64,000 nt of DNA from Euphrasia confusa (taxonomy: Eukaryota > Streptophyta > Magnoliopsida > Lamiales > Orobanchaceae), in assembly GCA_954870475.1 (NCBI GenBank), contig OX940969.1, positions 25,500,073-25,564,072 on the forward strand, in the 5' to 3' direction. The position numbers and the translations under genes were made by a program. This document shows, piece after piece, positions 56,035-64,000 of this stretch; position 1 is the first letter of the stretch; each line of letters begins with the position of its first letter. Below the pieces are notes generated by a model. That model was not told where the DNA came from. It worked only from the letters and a program-made list of their open reading frames with translations, and searched no databases.

Positions 56035-56618
56035 TAGGGATGTCAATCGGGCCAGTCCACTCGGTTTCGGGCCAGCCCACTCGGGCTATCGGGTTATTTC
56101 GGTTCGGGCTGATCGGGCTGAATTTTTTTCGGGCTGTAAATTTGTAGCCCTAACCCTAAAATCTTCGGTCTCGGGCTAGCCCGTCGGGCTGGAAAAAATA
56201 ATATTATATAATAAAAAATAATTTTAATACCAAATTAAATTTAATATTAAAAAAATATTAATATTTAATAATAATTATTATAATTCTAATATTTAAATTG
56301 CCCAAATTATCAAATATTCATTCAATAATATTTAAAATTGTAATTTTAGTTGACAATTTTCTTTTATTTGAATATATTATTTTATTTATTTAAAATATTT
56401 CTATAAATAAATAAAATGAATTATAATATATTTAAATAAATCGGGTTGTCGGGCTAGCCCACGGTTTATCGGGCTAGCCCACTCGGGCTATCGGGTTATT
56501 TCGGTTCGGGCTAATCGGGCTTAAATTTTTTCGGGTCGAAAATATTCGGCCCTAACCCTACATTTTTTCGGGCGGGCTTCGGGCTAGCCCACCATTTCGA
56601 GTTGAATTGACATCCCTA
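56035..56618. mobile_element. hAT-type MITE (GGGCTAGCCC-rich) inside copia pol
   Basis: Ends TAGGGATGTCAAT and its inverse ATTGACATCCCTA; perfect 8-bp duplication ATGGTGGG (56,027-56,034 and 56,619-56,626). Subterminal zones repeat TCGGGCTAGCCC, CTCGGGCTATCGGGTT and TTTCGGTTCGGGCT; the middle is AT-rich. No coding capacity. Confidence 0.95.
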
Positions 56619-59600
56619 ATGGTGGGGTTTTGCTGAAATTGGCTAACTGTGTTGACGGAATAAGAGATGTCTGGGCGTGTTATGGTCAAGTACTGAAGGG
56701 CGCCGACAAGGGAGCGATATAGAGTAGGATCGGAGAAAGCTTCTCCTACAGAGGTAAAAGAGGCACCCGGAGCGAGAGGTGTAGAGACGGGTTTTGATTC
56801 CAGGAGATCTGCCCTTGCTAGAATGTCTTGAGCATATTTAGACTGGTTTAGAAATAAACCGGAGGAAGGATAAGAGACCTCCAAACCGAGAAAATAGCCA
56901 AGACAACCAAGGTCTTTAATAGCAAATTCCTTGCTTAAGCGAGTAATCAGAGTACGGAGAGAGGAAGTGTTGTTGCTCGTAACAATGATGTCGTCAACAT
57001 ACACGAGCAAATGAATGAGGAGTTCTTGACGGCGAAAAACAAAAAGAGAGGTGTCGGCATGGCTGCAGAGGAAACCAAGTCGAAGAAGGAAGGCGCGAAA
57101 GCGCTGATACCAGGCTAGAGGAGCCTGTCGAAGTCCATATAACGCCTTTCTAAGAAAACATACATGATTAGGATGTAGTGGGTTAACGTAACCAGGCGGT
57201 TTTTCCATATAAACGGGTTTATCGAGAGAACCGTTGAGAAATGCATTTTTCACGTCGAGCTGGTGTAATGGCCAAGAGTTCATAACAGCAAGTGATAAGA
57301 CAATACGGACCGTGGAAGCTTTTACCACAGGGCTGAATGTGTGAGTAAAATCAAAACCAGGAACTTGGCTGAAACCCTGAGCGACAAGTCGAGCTTTGTA
57401 GCGAGCGATAGAACCATCGGCAAGAAACTTAGTGCGATAAACCCATTTTGAACCAACAATATTTGAGTCCAGGGGTCTAGGAACTAAATCCCAAGTTTTA
57501 TTGCGGCGGAGGGCGTCCATTTCTTCGTCCATGGCTTGAACCCATTCAGGGTGTTTTAGAGCAGTCCGGATGCCTTTAGGTTCGGTAACAGCAGTGAGAG
57601 CAGAATAAAGTGGATTACATTTAGTAAGGGTGAGATCGACAGGGTAACGAGGTTTGAAAATTCCCGACTGAGCGCGAGTGCGCATAGAATGAGTGCGAGC
57701 AGATGTAGATGATGAAGGTAGTGGAGGAATATTTGTGTCGGGTGCATTTGTAGAAATTATTGGTGGGTCTGCATGGGGCTGAGATGGCATTGCATGTTGT
57801 TGGGGTGGTGTTGGGTGTGCAGCAACATCACAGGGAGGGGGGAAAATATTATTTGGGAAAGTAATATGTGATGGTAATTGAGCCTGCGTAGCATGCATGG
57901 GAGAAGAGTCTCTGGACTCAAAAGATGGCACACAAATAGATCGGATGGCATGTGGGTCGAGGAAATCCGAAATAGATAAAACTGAAGGTGACGTGGGCTT
58001 CCCAAGACGAGTAAATGGGAAATATTGTTCATCGAAGCGAGCATGTCGAGTAATATATAATCGACCGGTAGATGTGTCGAGACATCGAAAACCTTTATGG
58101 ATGGTGTTGTATCCTAGAAAAACACAAGGCAGACTCCGAGGGTCAAACTTCGTTTTAGTGTAGTCACGTAAGCATGGATAGACTCGACATCCAAACACAT
58201 GAAAGCAATCATAAGCAGGAGGTCGACCAAAAACAATATCGAATGGGGCTTTGTTCGAAAGAACCTCTGTAGGTAACCGATTTATTATGTATACTGCCGT
58301 ACTGAAGGCATCGACCCAATAAGAGAGAGGAACCGAAGAATGGAACAACAAGGCAAGACCCATCTCTGTTATGTGACGATGTTTGTGTTCGGCGCGACCG
58401 TTTTGAGATGGAGTGTACGGGCAGGACATTAGATGTCGAATACCACATGATAAAAAGTGTCGTTGTAGACGAGTATTAGTAAATTCCGTACCTCCGTCGC
58501 TCTGAAATTGTTTTATGGTTCTGGAGAACTGGTTTTCAACAAATTTTTGAAAGTTAAAAAATATATCCACAAATTCGGACTTGGCTCGCAACGGATAAAA
58601 CCAACAAAAGCGACTGTGATCATCTATAAAAATAGCATAATACCGAAAACCATTAGTTGCCACAACTGGTGCCGGACCCCATAAATCGCAATGAATTAAA
58701 TCCAAAATAGCCGAAGAGCGTTTAGTATTCGCAACAAAAGGCAAGCGAGTATTCTTAGCTAATTGACAAGTCTTGCAGAGAGATGGTAGAGGAAGTAATG
58801 CACTAAGAGATAAGAAACCAAATTTGTTTAATACAGAAATAGTTTTAGGAGCAACATGCCCAAGTCGAGAGTGCCATAACTCAAAAGAAGCTCTTGGGCC
58901 TTTATTCTGGACTGTTGCAGCAAGAGCATGAGAGGTGGAATCAAGCAAGTAAAGTCCCCGATCACGAGCTCCTGTTGCGAGTACTTGTCCTGTGTCCCGA
59001 GTCTGAATATGGAACTTTGAATCAGTAAAAACCACTTGAACTGGAAAATCACGAGTTAACTGACTCACAGATAATAAATTTTTAGTTAATCCGGGCACCA
59101 CAAAAATATTTCGTAAAGTGATATCACGTGATAGAGAATAAGAACCAGTGTGAGAAATGGATAAATTCGCACCGTTGCCGACAGTCACATGATTGGTGCC
59201 GAAGTAAGAGGAGACATTGTCGAGATGAGATGGATCGGCAGCCATATGTGCTGAGGCACCTTTGTCCAAATACCAATCAGACGGATTTACAGGTGAAACA
59301 TTGCAACCGGCGTGGAAAGCTTCGGCAAGATTTGCCGTGGGAGGAGGGCGACATGAGCGATCGTAATTGCGATCAAAGCGTTTAGGACAATCAAACGCGT
59401 CATGGTCCGTTTCACGACAGAAAAAACAACGTGGTGTGAAATTTTTGCGGACACGATTAGCACCAGAACCATTTGATGAATTTATGGGATTATTTCGACC
59501 TCTGCTGGAGGGAGAGCCGCGTCCGCGATAGCTCCCGGAGCCACGCCCACGACCTCGATTAGTTGCAATAAACGCAGCCTGTGAAGTAACATGTGAGGGA

Positions 59601-59989
59601 TTAGTAGTATCAAAAGATTTTTGAAAAAGTTCATGACTTTGTGCCCAAGAATAGAGAGTCGAAAAATCGGGCAACGGATCTTGCGCCATCTGTGCCGCCG
59701 TGAAAGTAGAAAACTTGGGACCAAGACCTCTAAGGAACCAATGAGATTTGTCGGATTCATCAATTGGTCTCTCAATAGCAGTGAGTTGATCAGATAGAGC
59801 CTTGAAGTGTCGTGCATACTCAGCAACGGGTTTATCTCCTCTTTTGGTAGACAAGAGGTCGTCTTTTAGGCTGAGTTCACGGGCTTTGGAACGGTGACTG
59901 TAAGCCCGCGATAGAGCATCCCAGACGTCTTTAGAGGATTTGCAGCCGATCACAATAGCCATGGACTCTTCTGTGAGAGTCGATACGAG

Positions 59990-60492
59990 TAGGGTTGGCA
60001 TACCGTACCGTACCGTACCGAAATGACCATACCGATACCGTACCGAAAATTTCGGTATCGGAAAAATTCATACCGATATCGTATCGAAAATTTCGGTATA
60101 CCGATTATCGATATACCGAAATTTCAGTATCGAAAAAATTCATACCGATATCGTACCGAACTTTCGGTATACCGAAAATATCGATATACCGAACCATATC
60201 GAAATTTTTATTATCGAATTATATCGAAAATATCGATATACCGAATCATACCGACTTTTTTTTGCATACCGAAATATATATATATACCGAAATATCGAAC
60301 CGTACCGACTATTATCGGTATATCGGTATATACCGAAATACCGAAACATTAAAAATTTCATACCGATACCGTACCGAAAATTATCGATACGGTATCATAC
60401 CGTACCGAAAATTTCAATATACCGAAAATTCGGTATTTTTCGGCATTTTTCGGTACGATATTTCGATATTTCGGTATTTTTTCCCACCCCTA
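59990..60492. mobile_element. hAT-type MITE (TACCGAAATTTCGGTA-rich) inside copia gag
   Basis: Ends TAGGGTTGGCATACCG and, inverted, TAGGGGTGGG; perfect 8-bp duplication GATACGAG (59,982-59,989 and 60,493-60,500). Nearly the whole 503 bp consists of TACCGAAA / TTTCGGTA words in both orientations, with TACCGTACCG at the ends. The long open frames across it are Tyr/Arg/Ile repeats produced by these words and are not genes. Confidence 0.95.
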
Positions 60493-60824
60493 GATACGAG
60501 AAAGAGTTTTACTGTTTGATCCCGTTGCTGCCATTGAATAAAGGCGGGATTAGGGATGACGGTGCCAGAAGAATTTTGGATGGTGTCCGCTGGAGCGGAG
60601 GAGGAACCATCAAGGAAGGGCATAAATAGTTGACTAGTGAGGAGAGGCTCGATTTGGACATGCCACAAAAAATAGTTGGAGGAGGTGAGTTTGATGTTAA
60701 CCATGTGGATCATGGTGAAGAGGGGAAGAGTAGGGATCTCCGTTGCAGCCATGACGAGATTGGGAGGAGGACACAAACAGAAAAATAAAAAGAGGGTTTC
60801 ACGCCAAGGAGATGGCTGATACCA

Positions 60825-60968
60825 TGATAGGAAAAGAAAATATTTGCCTCACTAAAATATTTTATTGATAACACAATATATAGAGTACAAGAATCGTAAT
60901 ATAAGGAAATACGATAAATATAAAAAGATATGGTAAATCATACGTAAAATCGCTAATTATCTTTAATA
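60825..60968 (-). repeat. 5' LTR (element orientation)
   Basis: 144 bp, partner of 55,301-55,451. The primer binding site lies directly inside it at about 60,814-60,824. Confidence 0.92.
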
Positions 60969-60973
60969 CTATC

Positions 60974-61334
60974 CGATCGAGGGACCTCCGATCGGGTGGG
61001 GGTGGAGTTTCTCGTCTCTCCTCCTTATCAAAAAAATACTATCAATTATCATATCCAACTCCGCAAGCGCTTTCTTAGTAACTATTCTCTTATCTTTTAC
61101 TACTCCTACAATGCTGCACCAACATTGTGGATGTCAATGTCTGTAAAAGCGTCTGACAACTGAGTGCATATATATATGATATATCTATGAGTCTAATTAA
61201 TTAGACCTAATACATTGTAACTAATCAAAACGAGGAGCCATTTTTGACTTAATCTTTTGTGATTAATCAACAAAACCAAAGTTGATTACTCCACAAGACT
61301 AAAGTTGATTAAGCTTTATATCTTCTGAAAATGG

Positions 61335-61402
<68 letters not shown>

Positions 61403-61813
61403 CTAATGAAAATTGGGTTTTTATAATTAATAGAGTATACACTTGCATGATTACAATCCACTTCAGCTACACCAAAAATATGTATGTAGATTTGTTTGCA
61501 ACGAACATTTCTTCGGTTTTGATATCTCACCAAACCTGTCAAAAAGCAACACATATATATGTGTATGTTATGTTCCGGCAGGAAGAGAAACATAGCACAT
61601 GCACTCGCATGTCTGTGTATGTGCTTTTTGTACGTACGGGACTAGCTAGCTAGTTAGTTAGTTGAATATACTTTGGAATCTTTACATACATTCGTTCGTT
61701 TCTTCCATGAAAATTGAAAATTTTCCTAACTTAAATACGAAGGAAAGATATCCATCTGTCAATACACGATTGTAGGATTAAGTTCGATCATCGATCTAAG
61801 TCGAAATTAAATA
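60974..61813. other. intergenic with (TA)n microsatellite
   Basis: A pure TA run spans about 61,338-61,401. No gene supported; the Ile/Tyr frame across the TA run is an artefact of the repeat. Confidence 0.6.
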
Positions 61814-62028
61814 CTCCTTCTATCCACTAATAATAGTCACGTTGATTTTTTTCGACCGCCAATTACATATGATAAACAGTATACAAAAATTATGGAAAAA
61901 ATACTAAAATAAAATTTAACTATTAAATTTTATTTTAGTAGTTTTTTTATAATTTTTGTATACTGTTTATCATATGTATTAGACGGTCGAAAAAAGTCAA
62001 CGTGACTATTATTAGTGGACGAAGAGAG
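61814..62028. mobile_element. Stowaway-like MITE, copy 3
   Basis: 215 bp with ends CTCCTTCTATCCACTAATAA / CTCTCTTCGTCCACTAATAA (inverted), flanked by TA on both sides. Arms of roughly 100 bp pair almost completely around AAATTTAACTATTAAATTTT. The best preserved of the three copies. Confidence 0.88.
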
Positions 62029-63273
62029 TATTTATAAGTTCAACTCGAAGGACACGACGAAACAAATTTGACCAAGTGCAATTTAAGATCAAAAGCAATT
62101 CCATATGGAGAAAATTCTCAATTACTTGAAATTAATTAATCTAATGGAATTTAAATTTAAAATTGAATTAATTAACTAGGAGTTAAACGTGTTAATTAAT
62201 TATCCAAATAAATAAATTAAATACTTTTAGGAAAGCAAGATTGCAAAGGCGCCCGGACTCCAATCAAATCAAGGTTAAAAGTGACATTGTAAAGATATTA
62301 AGTAATACTACACTAAATACGTAGAGTTGATGTCGACACCGAAAAAAAAAAAAAAGGAAAACATCACGCAACTGCACCGTGTTGATGGACAATTCCTTGA
62401 AATTTACCGCTTTAAATAAAATACAATTAAAAAAAATACAAAATGTTGATTTCTGGTTTTCCACTGTGCGTTGAGTCCATTGACCAATATGCCGATCGAT
62501 GTGATTCAAATTTTATCATGAATAGGACCGTCGCCCGGCGGGTTAAATTGATCCGGATTAATACGGCCGAGCGAATGAATATTAATATAACGTACTTAAT
62601 CTTAGGTACAAATATAATTCAAGGCTAATGGAATAATTTTAGCTTGCCATTAATTATCGTTTTCGAAATTATTAATTTGCGCACTAACAAAACCCATGAT
62701 AATAATGCTAAACTTTTATTATAATTAATTTTACTATATGTTTCTTGATTAAATTCATTATATATATATATATATATGGAAATAATTATAACTAACAACT
62801 ACTTTTTATTTTTCTTATTATTTTAATAAATTGAAAGCTTACCAATTGTTTATTTAACTTAATCGAGTAATTAAAATCGATAAAGTAACCACTAACCAGT
62901 TCCTTTTTGAATTGACTATATATAAATCGCGCGCATTGTTTGAAACATTATACTATATGTACGTATAAAGCGATAATCATTATATACTATATAAGTATAT
63001 AATTATGGCGTGGAGTATTTTGTTAGTCTGAACAAAATGTTTAATGCTAATTAGGTATGAACATGACTTTAACGAAAAAAAGAATATATTAAAAATGCAT
63101 TAATTAACACGTCATAATAATTAAAATATTTCTCTTAAATATTAGAGAAAATCCCAAACTTATATTAAAAACTTTAGTTACACAAACTGGTTTTGCCCCA
63201 AAATTCATCCCCTAATTGTCTAACTCTGACAGCCTTTTAATTTACAGCCATGCATTATAAACAGAATATATAT

Positions 63274-63310
<37 letters not shown>

Positions 63311-63377
63311 TTGTACGTAGGTTTGGGTTCATGCATGATTAATTAATATATATTATATAGATTATTGTAATAATCAA
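62029..63377. other. intergenic, downstream of the bZIP gene
   Basis: AT-rich with a compound (TA)n(GA)n microsatellite at about 63,275-63,310. No gene supported. Confidence 0.5.
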
Positions 63378-63929
63378 CTACGTGATTAAGGAGTTGATTG
63401 GCATGTAGTAATTATTAATGCAGGATGAGGATGAGGTTTGGGGATTCAAAAGGTGTCGGGCAAGCAGAACTTGTCGTATGTTCAAGAGTGTACGGGTGAG
63501 CACGACCGACTCGGACCGGAGGAACTCGTTCTCCGTGTTAAACAACCCGGTGTAATGGACCACGTAACGGAGCCGGTTCATCAGTTCCCGGTTCTCCACC
63601 TTTAGCCGGTTCACTTGGATTCTCAAGTCCTCCACGTGTTTCTGTTTTCGCTCGCGGGACCTCCGAGCCGACTCCCGGTTCGATATCTTACGCCTACGCT
63701 TCCTCTCATCTAGACAATTACTAGTTTCACTCGAACCGGCGGGTCTTTTGTTTTTAGAACCGGGGCTAGGGTTTTTCGTTATGTCCGGGCTCGAAACGGG
63801 AATCGAGTCGGAACCTGAACTGACGGGTGTCGGGCTAAAGAAAACCGGTTCGTCAAAGAGAAAAGAGGAAAGAAAACCGGGGTCGAAAGTGGAGCCGGAG
63901 AAAAGTGGGGCCGGGAAATCGAACGTCAT
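63378..63929 (-). CDS. bZIP transcription factor, group S-like
   Basis: A single exon of 183 residues, typical in length and intron-lessness for small plant group S bZIPs. The basic region near residues 77-100 reads KRRRKISNRESARRSRERKQ with the invariant N-X7-R spacing. The zipper then runs VEDLRIQVNRLKVENRELMN with heptad Leu/Val/Asn positions and continues to about residue 150 (LRSESVVLTRTLLNIRQVL). The N-terminus is Pro/Ser/Phe-rich, possibly an activation region. The pattern resembles the Arabidopsis bZIP4/bZIP8-like branch more than bZIP11, but I cannot settle the ortholog. The start is the first ATG (MTFDFPAP); only 71 bases lie upstream in the window, so promoter and any upstream ORF cannot be judged. 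It probably acts as a nuclear homo- or heterodimer on ACGT-core sites. Confidence 0.93.
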   Translation of the reverse strand: MTFDFPAPLFSGSTFDPGFLSSFLFDEPVFFSPTPVSSGSDSIPVSSPDITKNPSPGSKNKRPAGSSETSNCLDERKRRRKISNRESARRSRERKQKHVEDLRIQVNRLKVENRELMNRLRYVVHYTGLFNTENEFLRSESVVLTRTLLNIRQVLLARHLLNPQTSSSSCINNYYMPINSLIT

Positions 63930-64000
63930 GGGAGTGTTAAGTAGGCGTGAGAGAGGAGAGGAGAGGAGGGGAAAAGGGAATGTAGAGAGGATATGAGAGC

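Larger units (their letters stand above)
55417..60752 (-). pseudogene. copia gag-pol polyprotein, interrupted
   Basis: Start ATG at 60,752 (MAATEIPTLPLF). Gag-like sequence (KLTSSNYFLWHVQIEPLL) is cut at 60,493 by a MITE and resumes at 59,989 within the codons encoding its target duplication. Then follow a zinc knuckle CFFCRETDHDAFDC (about 59,430), the protease site WYLDKGASAHM (about 59,265), and the integrase finger and core (HCDLWGP, SDGGTEF, NGRAEHKHR; about 58,890-58,380). Reverse transcriptase has KARLVAQGF and YVDDIIVTSN (about 57,000). The second MITE cuts after FQQNPTI, and RNase H continues at 56,034-55,417 (YSDADWA, SCESEY, DNKSALFL). The protease has DKG where D-S/T-G is required, a probable inactivating change. 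Apart from the MITEs and this residue, the frame is open. Confidence 0.9.
55301..60968 (-). mobile_element. Ty1/copia retrotransposon with very short LTRs, split by two MITEs
   Basis: LTRs 55,301-55,451 (151 bp) and 60,825-60,968 (144 bp) are flanked by TSD CTATC (55,296-55,300 and 60,969-60,973). On the minus strand a primer site TGGTATCAGCC abuts the right LTR. A single gag-pol frame runs right to left and is interrupted by hAT-type MITEs at 59,990-60,492 and 56,035-56,618. Without them the element is about 4.6 kb, a compact copia. LTR ends in element orientation are TA...CA, not TG...CA. The LTRs differ by several substitutions and a 7-base gap. Confidence 0.93.

Noticed and set aside
60023..60361. 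Several frames rich in Tyr, Arg and Ile across the MITE at 59,990
   Set aside because: They arise from the TACCGAAA word in all six frames and end at the MITE borders.
61309..61593. Frame with a long Ile-Tyr run
   Set aside because: Produced by the (TA)n microsatellite.

Overview
This is an AT-rich stretch of a plant nuclear genome. Several signs point to a flowering plant, most likely a eudicot: spliced genes with GT-AG introns, a GRF transcription factor with a miR396 site, a bZIP factor, and the families of its transposons (CACTA, hAT, Stowaway-like, Sirevirus and other Ty1/copia, LINE). I cannot name the genus. Only two ordinary host genes look intact. About 60% of the window is transposable elements whose ends can be placed to the base because their target-site duplications (TSDs) are visible.

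Layout. 1-5 kb: no complete gene, but broken pieces of host genes (two exons of QCR7, a glyoxylate/3-hydroxyisobutyrate dehydrogenase-like exon). 5.4-6.8 kb: two diverged tandem LTR-like copies. 7.3-8.5 kb: a 1.17 kb element with ~160 bp inverted ends. 8,834-16,839: a CACTA element (TSD ATA) with an intact TNP2-type transposase, a frameshifted second gene and a nested hAT-type element (14,788-15,653, TSD GTCATAGC). 16.8-22.6 kb: AT-rich intergenic DNA with one Stowaway-like MITE and small duplications.

22,628-40,321: a hAT transposon (TSD ATATTATT) opened by two later insertions. The first is an 11.4 kb Sirevirus-type copia element (23,780-35,141, TSD AAAAT, two 1,141 bp LTRs with one difference seen). 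The second is a 3.0 kb non-autonomous CACTA element (36,598-39,642, TSD AGT) carrying host gene pieces, including a subtilisin-propeptide/I9-like exon. Without both insertions and their TSDs the hAT would be about 3.3 kb, and its transposase also has stops and frameshifts.

40.3-43.9 kb: intergenic DNA with a tRNA-Phe-like relic, a MITE and duplications. 43,929-45,875: a growth-regulating factor gene (four exons, 483 codons plus stop). Starting 157 bp after its stop is a 5.7 kb, mostly non-coding LTR retrotransposon on the minus strand (46,032-51,741, TSD GATAT). 53.0-54.0 kb: a decayed LINE. 55,301-60,968: a minus-strand copia element with very short LTRs (TSD CTATC), itself split by two hAT-type MITEs (TSDs ATGGTGGG and GATACGAG). 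63,378-63,929: a single-exon bZIP gene on the minus strand.

The genes do not form a pathway. The main story is layered transposition between two regulatory genes, with at least two elements carrying host gene fragments. Noteworthy features are a shared CTGCCGCA word concentrated in two different retrotransposons, a near-perfect 111 bp inverted repeat next to the probable CACTA promoter, and a third Sirevirus reading frame with its own TATA-like leader.
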